From Prorocentrum cordatum (taxonomy: Eukaryota > Sar > Dinophyceae > Prorocentrales > Prorocentraceae), in assembly GCA_963575745.1 (NCBI GenBank), contig CAUYUJ010002712.1:25001-86588 (forward strand): a stretch of DNA of 61,588 bases, given 5' to 3'. Made by a program: the position numbers and the translations under genes. Below are positions 48,458-57,889 of the stretch, one piece after another (positions within the stretch are counted from its first letter, which is position 1; each line of letters opens with the position of its first letter). Below the pieces are notes generated by a model. The model was given only the letters and a program-made list of their open reading frames with translations, had not been told where the DNA came from and did no database searches.

Positions 48458-49066
48458 ATGAACCAGCACAAGAGGCAAGGGAAAAAACCACCAATTGCAA
48501 AGAAAAAGAACAAAAGGAGGGAGATAAAAAAAATAACGAAAAAGAAAAAAAGCAAAAGAAAAGCCAAAGCAAAAGAAAAAAGAGGAAGAAGAAAGCATTC
48601 AGCACAACAAAGAAATTGCTGCGAGGCTGCGGCTCCTCCGTCCTCTTGGGGCGTGGCCCCAGCGGCTTCAGCCCTGGGACCGCGCGACACCCTCCAGTCG
48701 CCTCGCCACGGCGACGGCCGCCAGCGCACGGACCGCCGCACTGCGCTGGTCCACCTGGCCAGGCGCACCGATGACCTCGTCCCCGCCGCGAGGCCTGCGG
48801 CCGCGGGCACAGAGCAGCCGCCCCGCACCGACCGCGAAGCCGAGCTGTCCCAGTCTATGGCCGCTCTCCAGCAGAGGTGCGCAGCTCTCGCCGCCGACCT
48901 TGCCGCTGCCCAAGCCCGTCAAGGCCCTCTGCTCCAGCGCCTCCACCGCGCCGGTCGTGCCTTCGCCGAGCTGCTAACACCCCCGCCCGATGGTGCTGCG
49001 CCGCCACTCACCCTCCATGCTATGCTGTCATCGCTCCGCGACGCTCCGCCTGGAGCCCCGCGCTAA
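48458..49066 (+). CDS. Small ORF with Lys-rich start and coiled-coil end
   Basis: ATG at 48458 (MNQHKRQGKKPPIAKKKNKR), 202 codons. The first 45 codons come from a second A-rich tract (48480-48595) and are very basic. The C-terminal half, TDREAELSQSMAALQQRCAA and LAADLAAAQARQGPLLQRLH, is a likely coiled coil. Function unknown. Hairpin B9 lies between the two parts and is read as APAASALG. An A-rich tract followed by new coding sequence, as at 47.6 kb, may mark a second junction. Confidence 0.35.
   Translation: MNQHKRQGKKPPIAKKKNKRREIKKITKKKKSKRKAKAKEKRGRRKHSAQQRNCCEAAAPPSSWGVAPAASALGPRDTLQSPRHGDGRQRTDRRTALVHLARRTDDLVPAARPAAAGTEQPPRTDREAELSQSMAALQQRCAALAADLAAAQARQGPLLQRLHRAGRAFAELLTPPPDGAAPPLTLHAMLSSLRDAPPGAPR
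48651..48685 (+). repeat. Family B hairpin B9
   Basis: GCGTGGCCCCAG and CTGGGACCGCGC, 10 Watson-Crick pairs, one T:G wobble and one mismatch, around C, GGC, loop TTCA, GCC. Confidence 0.8.
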
Positions 49067-49427
49067 TCTCCGCCATTCTGCCTGCCCGTGTGCACGCGTG
49101 GCCCCGCGTCCACGGTGTCAGGGCGGGGGGGCGGGGGGTGCCCCGTCCCTGCGCGCCGCGCTGCGGCCAAGCGCCCAACTGGCGGTCTGCCAAGCCGCCT
49201 AGCCACGTGTCCGCACGTCGCCTTTCTTGTTTGGGCCTTCTTCGTCACGCGGTCTGACACGTGAGATCTTCACAGTCTGTCCGCCGTCCGTAGCTTCAGA
49301 CGCAATGCGCCGGGGGAGGGGGTCTCTGCCCGCCCTCGTATCCTAAGGCTGCACCGCCGCCAATAGTGTTTTGCGGGTTGTCGCACCGCAGTGCGCCTCG
49401 CGGACGGACCCTGGTCCACCTACTTGT

Positions 49428-49429
<2 letters not shown>
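49067..49429. other. No gene recognised
   Basis: GC-rich sequence between the last ORF of the LINE-like cluster and the CT tract. No motif or repeat found. Confidence 0.4.
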
Positions 49430-49431
<2 letters not shown>

Positions 49432-49471
<40 letters not shown>

Positions 49472-49535
49472 CTCTCCTTGTCTTCTCTCTTCTCCATCTC
49501 TCTCTCCCTCTCTCTCTTTCTCTCTCCTTTCTTTT

Positions 49536-49571
<36 letters not shown>

Positions 49572-49800
49572 TCTCTCTGCTCTCTCTCTCAGTCCTCTCC
49601 TCTCTCTCTCATCTCATCTCTCCTCGTCCCTCTTCTTTCCTCTCTCTTCTCTCCTTCTCTCCTCTCTCCTCTCTCTCCTCTTTTCTCCTCCTCTCTCTCT
49701 CCTCCTCTCTGTTCTCTCCTCTTCTCTCCTCTCTCTTCTCTTCTCTCTCTCCTCCTCTCTCCCGTCCTCTCTCTCTCGTCTCTCTCTCTCTCTCTCGCTC

Positions 49801-49846
<46 letters not shown>

Positions 49847-49958
49847 CCTCTCTCGTCTCTCTCTCTCTCCTCTCTCATCTCTCTCCCTCTCTCTCCCTCT
49901 CTGCGCTCTCTTCTCTCTCTCTCTTCTCTCTCTCTCCCCCCCCTCTCCCCCCCCCGCC

Positions 49959-49990
<32 letters not shown>

Positions 49991-50040
49991 CTCGTCCATC
50001 TCCTCTTCCTCCTCCTCCTCCTCCTCCTCCACCTCCTCCG
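49432..50040 (+). repeat. Long CT-rich pyrimidine tract
   Basis: About 600 bases of CTCTCT, TCCTC and TTCTC words with very few purines, ending in CTCCTCCTC. Ser/Leu and, on the other strand, Arg/Glu open frames here are by-products. Confidence 0.95.
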
Positions 50041-50167
50041 CGTGCAAGAAATCCAACGACATGTCGCGGACCATTTACGAACTGTGTCCCTCCGTTTTTT
50101 TTTTCCGGCGTCCTTTTAGGACTTGTCGGGGCCGTCTTAGGGCCCCCTTGGGCGTCCTGGGAACCCG

Positions 50168-50207
50168 GAAATCATGTTCCGATAGAGGCTTCGGGGAACA
50201 TGATTTC
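50168..50207 (+). repeat. Inverted repeat of the 0.8 kb array, copy 1
   Basis: GAAATCATGTTCC on the left and GGAACATGATTTC on the right, with a diverged centre. Confidence 0.75.
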
Positions 50208-50642
50208 GAACGCTGCGGAAAAGGCCTCCCAAGAATCTCTATAGGCAGCTCTGCTTGCCCTCGTTGTGGCTCTGTTGGGTGCCTTTTGGGGCTCTCTTGG
50301 GCTGGCTTGTAGCTCTCATGGGTCATCTTGGGCCCCTCCTGGGCCGTCTTGGGGCTGCTCGGGGTGGCACTGTGAAGACGTCGTCGTCGTCGTCGCCGTT
50401 CGCCGATCAGCGGCGTCAACTGTTGTCATCGTCGTCCATCGTCGTCGTCGTCGTCGTCGGTCGTCGCCGTCGACGACCGTCGTCGTCATCGTCAATCACC
50501 GTCGCCGATCACCGTCGCCGATCGTCGATCGGCCCCGAGCCCTCCCGCCCACTCCTCCTCCTCTCCTCCTCCTCCTCCTCCTCCTCCTCCTCCTCCTCCT
50601 CCTCCTCCTCCTCCTAATATGCCTCCTCTTCCTCTTCCTCCT

Positions 50643-50682
50643 GAAATCATGTTCCCAGAGACGCTTCCGGGGACAGGATTTC
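50643..50682 (+). repeat. Inverted repeat, copy 2, diverged
   Basis: GAAATCATGTTCCCAGAG left; right arm altered to GGACAGGATTTC. Confidence 0.6.
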
Positions 50683-51134
50683 GAACGATGCAGAAAAGAC
50701 TGGGTCCAGGGTGGCTCTGCGCACGCGGACAGCGTCGCCGCCGTCGGCGCGGCCGTCGTCGTCGTCGCCGTCGTTCGTCGATCGGCGACGTCGACTGTTG
50801 TCATCGTCTTCTATCGTCGTCGTCGTAGGTCGTCGACCGTCGTCGTCGTCGTCAATAACCGTCGCCGGTCGTCGTCGCCGATCGTCGATCGCCCTCGAGC
50901 CTCCTCCTCTCTCCCCCCCTCCTCCCCTCCACTCCTCCTCCCCGCCTCCTCCTCCTTTTCCTCTTCCTTCTCCTCCTCCTCCTCCTCCTTCGCCCTGTCC
51001 GTCTCCTCCGCGCAGAAGAAATCCAACAACAGCTCGCGCAAATCAACGAACTATGGCCCTCCGGGCCTTTTCGAACGTCCATTTAAGGCCTTTTGGGGCC
51101 GTCTTAGGGCCCTCTCGGGCGTCCTGGGAACCAG

Positions 51135-51174
51135 GAAATCATGTTCCCGGAGAGGCTTCTGGGAATATGCTTTC
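51135..51174 (+). repeat. Inverted repeat, copy 3
   Basis: GAAATCATGTTCCCGGAG left; right arm GGGAATATGCTTTC with two changes. Confidence 0.7.
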
Positions 51175-51950
51175 GAACGAGGCCCTCTTGGGCCTTCCTG
51201 AGGCCGTGTTGGGAGCCTCCTGGGCCAACTTTGGGGCCTCTTGGGCCGTCTTGGGGGTTCCGTGAGCCTCACAGGACGACCCTTTTGGGCCGTCTTGGGC
51301 CCTCTTGGGTCTCTCTTGGGCTGTCTTGGGGCTCAGGGGCGTCTGGGGCACTGTGAGGACCATGCAAGCAAGTACGCTGAAAACGTACGTTGTACAACGG
51401 GAGTGGGCCGATTTTTGCCTCTTGAAGGCCCTCTTCGGCCAGCCTCAAACCATCTCGGGCCCTCTTGAGGCGCTCTTGGACGTCTTGGGGCCCTCTTGCG
51501 CCTCGCTGAGGCTGTCGGACAGCGTCGCCGCCGTCGGCGTGGCCGTCGTCGTCGTCGCCGTCGATCATCGATCGGCGGCGTCGACTGTTGTCATCGTCGT
51601 CGATCGTCATCGGTCGTCGTCGTGGTCGTGGTCGTGGTCGTGGTCGTCGTCGTGAATCACCATCGCCGGTCGTCGTCTCCGATCGTCGATCGCCCTCGAG
51701 CCTCCTCCTCCTCTCTCCCCCCCTCCTCCCCTCCACTCCTCCTCCCCGCCTCGTCCTTCTCCTCTTCCTCTTCCTCCTCCCCCTCCTTCTCCTCCTCCTC
51801 CTCCTTCGCCCTCTCCGTCTCCTCCGCGCGGAAGAGATTCAACAACATTGCGCGAAAATCAGCGAACTGTGGCCCTCTGGGAATTTTTGAATGTCATCTT
51901 AGGCCCTGTTGGGGCCGTCCTGGTGCCCTCTTGGGCGTCCTGGGAACCCG

Positions 51951-51990
51951 GAAATCATGTTCCCGGAGAAGCTTCTGGGAACATGATTTC
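51951..51990 (+). repeat. Inverted repeat, copy 4
   Basis: GAAATCATGTTCCCGGAG and CTTCTGGGAACATGATTTC, near-perfect arms. Confidence 0.8.
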
Positions 51991-52396
51991 GAACGAGGCC
52001 CTCTTGGGCTTCCCTAAGGCCGTCTTGGGGGCCTCCTGGGCTGGCTTTGGGGCCTTTTGGGCCGTCTTGGGCTGTCTTGGGGCTCCTCGGGGGCCACTCT
52101 GAGGACGAAGCAAGCGAGTATGCTGAAATTGTACGTTTTACAAGAGGGATGGGTAAAGTTCTGCCTCTTGAAGGCCCTCTTTGGGCCCCCTCGGCCATCT
52201 TCAAGTCATCTCGGGCCCTCTTGGGGCGCTCTTGGACGTCTTGGGGCCCTCTGGGGCCTCGATGAGGCTGTCTTGTATGCCTCTTGGGCTGTCACGCGGG
52301 CAGCGTCGCCGCCGTCGCCGTCGATCGTCGATCGGCGGCGTCGACTATTGTCATCGTCTTCGATCGTCGTCGTCGTCGGTCGTCGACCGTCGTCGA

Positions 52397-52447
<51 letters not shown>

Positions 52448-52747
52448 GCAATCACCGTCGCCGGCAATCACTGTCGCCGGTCGTCGTCGCCGATCGTCGA
52501 TCGCCCTCGAGCCGCCTCCTCTCTCCCCCCCTCCTCCCCTCCACTCCTCCTCCCTGCCTCCTCCTGGTTCTCCTCTTCCTCCTCCTCCTCCTCCTCCTCC
52601 TTCGCCCTCTCCGTCTCCTCTGCGCGGAAGAAATCCAACAACATCTCACGCAAATCAACGAACTGTGGCCATCCGGGCCTTTTTGAAGGTCCTTTTAGGG
52701 CCCTTTTGGGGCCGTCCTGGGGCCCTCTTGGGCGTCCTAGAAACCCG

Positions 52748-52787
52748 GAAATCATGTTCCCGGAAAGGCTTCCGGGAACATGATTTC
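52748..52787 (+). repeat. Inverted repeat, copy 5, perfect
   Basis: Arms GAAATCATGTTCCCGGAA and TTCCGGGAACATGATTTC are perfectly complementary over 18 bp with loop AGGC. Confidence 0.9.
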
Positions 52788-53388
52788 GAACGAGGCCCTC
52801 TTGGGCCTTCCTGAGGCCGTCTTGGGGGCCTCCTGGGTCGGCTTTGGGGCCCCTGGGCCGTCTTGGGGGGGTTCCGTGAGCCTCACAGGACGACCCGTTT
52901 GGGCCGTCGTGGGCCCTCTTGGGTCTCTCTTGGGCTGTCTTGGGGCTCGGGGGCGTCTGGGGCACTGTGAGGACCAAGCAAACGAGCATGCTGAAAATGT
53001 ATGCTTTACGAATGGAAATAGGCCGGTGTTTGCCTCTTGAAGACCCTCTTGGGGCCCTCTTCGGCCATCTTCAAGCCATCTCGGGCCCTGGTGGGGCGCT
53101 CTTGAGCGTCTTGGGGCCCTCTTGGGCCTCGCTGAGGCTGTCTTGTGGGTCTCTTGGGCTGTCTTTGGGGCCTCATGGGCCGTCTTGGGCGGGTTCGTGG
53201 ACCCCACAAGACGCCCGGGGCGGCCATGCCAACCGGTGGCACCACCCCACCCCCGCCCCCGGGCCCCGTCCGTCTGTCCTACCGCTCCTCTCCAAACCCT
53301 CGTTCCCTAACCTCCCGATCATGTTCCCGGACCCCCGTCCCTTCCCCCCAGAGCACCGCAGCAGTAGGAAAGCGTTCCGAAACGGTGA

Positions 53389-53514
53389 GAAATCATGTTC
53401 CCGGAAAGCGTTCAAGAATATGAATCGTACGTCGTCGAAGGCGCCTCGGAAGGCGAAGAATACTCCTCCAAGGCGCGGAATCATGTTCCCGGACCGCCTT
53501 CCGGGAACATGATG
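53389..53514 (+). repeat. Two further copies of the inverted repeat
   Basis: A diverged copy starts at 53389 (GAAATCATGTTCCCGGAA, right arm decayed) and a good copy lies at 53478-53514 (AATCATGTTCCCGGA, TTCCGGGAACATGAT). A lone left arm (ATCATGTTCCCGGA) is at 53319. Confidence 0.7.
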
Positions 53515-54330
53515 GGGACGACCTCCTGAGGGTCTCCAGTGGGCCTCTTTGGGGCCTCTCGGAGGCCTGTGGGGCTCTCCTGGAGGCGTCTTGGGGCGCG
53601 CTCAGGGCCATTTTTGGGCATCTTGGGGGCCTCTGGGGGCCTTCGGGGAGGCTCTTGGGGGCCTCTTTGGGGCCTCTTGGGGCCTCGCGGGGCCCTCTTG
53701 GGGACCGCTGGGCTCGCTTAGGCAGTCTTGAAGCCCTGTCGGGGCATGGGGGCCTCTGGGGGCCTTCGGGGAGGCTCTTGGGGGCCTCTTTGGGGCCTCT
53801 TGGGGCCTCGCGGGGCCCTCTTGGGGACCGCTGGGCTCGCTTAGGCAGTCTTGAAGCCCTGTCGGGGCACTCCTGGAACCATCTTGGGCGGCTCCTGAGC
53901 CATCTTGGGGCTCTCCTGGGCCGTCTTGGGACGATTTTTGGGGTCTCTTGGGCCGTCTTGGGGCGGTCTTGGGGGCCTCTAAGGCCGTCTTGGAGCGGTT
54001 TTGGGAGACTCTTGGACGGCCTTGGAGCGTCGGAACCCAGAAAAAGCGAGGAGGCCAAAAACCTCGAAAAAACGATACAAATCAACGATGTTGGCTTGTC
54101 GGGGCTCTCTTGGGAGGCCCCTTGGGATGCCTTCGGGGCCTCATGGAGCTCTCTTGGAACGTCTTCGGGCCTTCCTGGCCATTCTTGAGGCTATCTATGC
54201 GCGTCTTGGAGCGCTCGCGGGCCGTCTTGGGCGGTCTCGAACTGTTCCTGGCGGTCCCAGGGGCCCTCCGGAACGCTTGGGACGCTCCCGGGGACGCCCT
54301 GCACCCCCCATGGAGATGACAGGCACCGCC
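53515..54330 (+). repeat. CTTGGG-rich periodic repeat, block 3, with a 123 bp direct duplication
   Basis: GGCCTCTTGGGG, GGGCCGTCTTGGGG and GGGGCTCTCCTGGG words at about 10-12 bp spacing. Bases 53625-53747 are repeated without visible change at 53748-53867. Confidence 0.85.
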
Positions 54331-54344
54331 CCGGGGCCCTACTT

Positions 54345-54576
54345 CGATATATTTCGATATATATATATATCATATCTATATATTTATATATATATATAAT
54401 ATATATATATGTTATATATCTATAAATCGTGTATAGATGTGTATATGCATATCTGCATGTATATAATTATACATGTGTGTACATATGTGTATCAATGTAA
54501 GTATAAGTATACATATGTTTATGTGTCTATGTATATATGCGTGTGTGTATATATATATATATATATATAGATTCGG
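54345..54576 (+). repeat. AT-rich TATATA/TGTATA microsatellite region
   Basis: Nested runs of TATATA with TGTGTAT and ATGTAT variants, a strong drop in GC against both sides. Confidence 0.95.
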
Positions 54577-54784
54577 CCTTGGCGTTCGTCATGTTGTAGG
54601 ACGTTTTCTTTGCCAGCCTTCCCCGGGGAGGGGTGTACCTCGCCAGCGCCTCCTCTCCTGGACCTGGACGGGCGGTTTCGCAACCTGTTGGAACGTACAG
54701 AGAATGCTCAACTCTTTGGGTTTCCCATGGTTTGTGGACATTTCTGGCTTCCTGGCGCGGACTCTAATCAAAATGGCCTTGGGA

Positions 54785-54990
54785 TGGCCCCCGAAGCTCC
54801 CACGAGTGATCCAAGAGGCCCAGGAGGCCCCATGAAGCCCCCCAAGAGGCCCCACAGAGGCTTCTAAGAGACGCCCGAGTCCAACAGGCTACCCCGAAGC
54901 ACCCAAGACGCTCCAAGAGTTCCCAAGGATCACCAAGAGGCCTCCAATACGCCCCAAGAGGACCCCAAGAGACTCTCAAGAGATATCTGA
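54785..54990 (-). repeat. CTTGGG-type repeat in inverted orientation
   Basis: On the plus strand the words are CCAAGAGGCCC and CCCCAAGAGG, the complement of GGGCCTCTTGG seen at 9.3, 19.7 and 50-54 kb. Confidence 0.75.
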
Positions 54991-55261
54991 AGAAACTCCA
55001 GGAAGCTCTGGCCTTTCTGCTCCTCTCCCCCTCCTCTTCCTCCTCTTCCTCCATTTCCTTATATGCCTGTTCCTCTTCCTCCTCCTCCCTTCATTCTCCC
55101 CTCTGTCCCCCCTCCTAGTCCGATTCCTCCTCCATCCTCCACTCTTGGGGTACGACGGCTTCTCCAGCCCATTCTTTTACTGCGTGCTCTTCTTAATTAG
55201 GGCAACTCGCCTGGGATTCATTCCTGGATGCGCTGGTGGGTTTATTTGAAGCGTCAGGCGA

Positions 55262-55347
55262 TACGTTACATATATGTATATTTACATATTTATACATAAA
55301 AAATTCGATGTATATGTCTATACCATATGTATGTATATATGTACAGT
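55262..55347 (+). repeat. Short AT-rich microsatellite
   Basis: TACATATATGTATATTTACA-type words between GC-rich flanks. Confidence 0.8.
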
Positions 55348-57880
55348 GGCATTACTTAGCTGCGATTCCACCGTGCATTCAGGGAGAACTTCCAACCTGC
55401 AGATACTTTGAGTTGATGTTGGTTACCACTCGTACGTTGCACTTGGTACCGTCACATACAACGGCTTATACCTCGACAGCCAGGTATCGGACATTGGGTG
55501 TAGTGCTATACGCCAATGTCCTCAAAATACTAGGACGCACGATGGACATCATCAAACACATTCACAAACATGTCTCGGCAATGCCAAGCAAACATCCGTA
55601 TGGCAAGCGTCAAGAAACCCAGTCTGCATTCGAGGATACAAACTCCTTGTCGGAAGCATGCACGTGCAACGACATGCAAGTGGGTGCGCCACAACGGGGT
55701 ACCATGCGAAGCAAACCGTGGCGCCATATGTTTGCATGGCATACCGCCGCCCAGCATACCACGGCGTAGCAGCATCGAGCAACATCCAACAGCGTATCAT
55801 AGCGCAGCGCTGCATGGCCTCGGCGCGCCTCTAGCGTAGCATCGCATTTACACCGAAACCAGGTCTATCCCAATCGCTCGATCCACACTGCAAGTCGGGT
55901 ATAAACTAAGTCGCATCGAATTAATAAATACTCAATGACAAACTCAGGCACTGCGACCAACAAGCTGACACCAAGACTCCAAGGAAGAGGGAGGGGGAAG
56001 AGGAGGCGCAAGGGACCGAGAGAGGGGAGAGATTCCTGGACGAACGTCCACAGGAAAGAACATCTCACGCGTGCGTAAACCACACATCACGACCAGCGGC
56101 GGAGGTGGTGCCCGCACAGAAACACTTCGCGAGCCAAGAGCTGGCACTCCGAGTAGGGCCGCCCGTTAGGATAGAGGGCCCGAGCCACATGGGTGAGCAC
56201 CAAGTGCAACGGTTGCCAGTGCAACGCAGGGGAACGAGGGAGAGGAGGAGACAAAGGCAAGGGGCAGGGCAAACAACTGCGAGCAAATCGTAATCTAAAA
56301 TGCATGTAGGGCCGCACATGGGGGGTGCAGGGGAACGGGGAGCCTCGAGACCAAACCGCTCCTGATGGTCCCGAGGCGGTGGACGTTGCCCCCGTGACCG
56401 GGAGGCAGCGCGGGTTGATGAATTCGACATGCAATTCGTGGTTGCGATCGGGCAGGGAGGAGGAAAGGGGGGAATGAGGAAAAGGGGGGAAGGAGGAAAG
56501 GAAGGGGGAAGAAAGCGTATACGCACTGAGCATTCTGGGACAGGATGATACTTTACCAGCGTGGTCTGCTGAGCTTCGAGCTGCCTCACTGCGAGAGGGA
56601 GCGAGGCCGAGACAGGCAGAGGAGACAGAAAGCAGGCAGGCCAGCATCAGCAGGGCTAGCCAGCTGGGAGGCGAGGGCACAAGGAAAAAATGGCAAGGGG
56701 AGAAATGGGCATCCTGTCCCAGCCCTTGCTCTATCGGGCGGAACAAAAAACGTGCGCGTAAGGACCTACGCTGTGCCCAAAGTGCGGGAGGAGGGATGCG
56801 AGGAAACGCAGGGAGGTCAACTGCACGCTCTGGTTGAGCGTCCAAGCCTAGCAACGCTGTCCATGCCAACTTTCCTGGCACCAGCAAAGTGCTACCACGA
56901 TTCCATTGAGCAACCCGCTCGCACAATGGTTGAAGCAACGTGCAAGATATGAGACACAGGCCGGACGCGCCGCCCGCGTAGCTGTCCTTGCAGCGTCGCC
57001 AGAAACCAGCATGACCAGACCATGATTCCACGGAGGAAGGAGGCGAGGGAGGCAAGATGAGTAATCGAGGGAGGAAGAAGGGGGGAGGAGTGGCCACCTC
57101 AGGTCACCGATCTGCGCGTCCAACTCATGGATGCTGGTGGTGCTTGCTGTTGCTCCCCACTGAGCTGCCGGTGGTCGTGCTGCTGGTCGCCGTCGCGCTG
57201 CTCAAAGGCCGCGCTGCTCGCCACACTGCACCTCTCACTTTTGGGCGGCGGGGTCCTGCTGCTGCTCCCCGCTGCGCTGCCGGGCGTCGCCCTGCTGGCC
57301 GCCGTGATGCTGCTCGCGCCGCGCCGCTCCCATGGCACGTCTCACCGGGCGTGGGCTCGTCGCGGCGTTCGGCAGCGGCACGTCTGGGGCCCGCGGTGAT
57401 GCGCGGCCGCGGGGCGCAGAAACAACGACGAGTAAGGGACCTGCGGGACGTCCGGCCGTTGGCAGGTGGCTCGTGCCCATGGGGACTGCCGCGGCTGACG
57501 CCAACCCCCTCCGTCGGGAGGTTCACAGGAGCTGGCGCCCAGGCGGCTGGAGTGGGCGAACAGAAGGAGGAGGAGGAGGAGGAGGAGGACCAGTGCAAAC
57601 CCAAGAGTCATCAACGATGCTGTAATTAACCCTCCCTCCAAGGTCCTTCTTCACAGGCCCCTACAACGGTTCACTTCCACTGAGGGAACAACATCGGTGG
57701 AAGACAACCGTTTGAAGACCCTGAAGCATGCCAAAACATTGTCCTCGCGATTCCAACGTCACGGATCAACCTGACTGTTGCGTCTTGGCGATCCTGAATC
57801 GTGCCGAAACGCCATTCCTGGGACTTCAGCACAACGAATCAACGTAACTGCTTCACCCTCATAATCCTGAACCCTTCTAA
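55348..57880. other. No gene recognised
   Basis: Mixed sequence. 55.4-55.8 kb has ordinary GC and short open frames without motifs. Purine-rich runs occur at 55985-56030 and 56450-56510. Open frames on either strand at 56.1-57.1 and 57.06-57.63 kb are Pro/Ser/Arg/Leu-rich and unrecognised. A GGAGGAGGAGG run at 57567-57588 precedes sequence related to 58.37-58.44 kb (GCTGGCGCCCAGGCGG). Confidence 0.4.
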
Positions 57881-57889
57881 ATCACCATT

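Larger units (their letters stand above)
32321..49066 (+). mobile_element. Large LINE-like element or nested cluster, about 16.7 kb
   Basis: A run of plus-strand ORFs with matching composition: ORF1 (32321-34465), a coiled-coil remnant, a membrane-type ORF (35154-38792), an ORF with ART-like and CxxC domains (38573-42412), EN-RT-ZnF-RNase H (42909-47545), an A/C-rich tract and two short ORFs. Ten clear family B hairpins are confined to it. CT tracts lie on both sides. EN, RT and RNase H define a non-LTR element. Whether the two very long upstream ORFs belong to the same element or to a nested one is not settled here, though the shared hairpins argue for one lineage. At least seven frameshifts or stops show decay or assembly error. 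Confidence 0.6.
50041..53510 (+). repeat. Long tandem array with roughly 0.8 kb units
   Basis: Each unit has the order: a GAAGAAATCCAACAACATCT-like word, a CTTGGG block, an inverted repeat, more CTTGGG, a TGCTGAAAATGTACGTTTTA-like word, a GTC/GTCGTC block and a CTC/CCT block. The first word starts near 50043, 51014, 51831 and 52626, so spacings are about 970, 817 and 795 bp. GTCGTC runs peak at 52396-52447. Each CTC block ends where the next unit begins. Confidence 0.85.

Noticed and set aside
49366-50312. Long Ser/Leu ORFs on the plus strand and Arg/Glu ORFs on the minus strand
   Set aside because: They are direct translations of a CT dinucleotide tract, which is stop-free in most frames.
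50379-52450. GTC/GTCGTC runs as a regulatory or origin element
   Set aside because: They are simple trinucleotide blocks repeated once per array unit; nothing specific supports a regulatory role.
56087-57097. Minus-strand 336-codon frame
   Set aside because: Pro/Ser/Leu-rich, no domain, overlaps purine-rich runs; a chance frame in GC-rich DNA is more likely.
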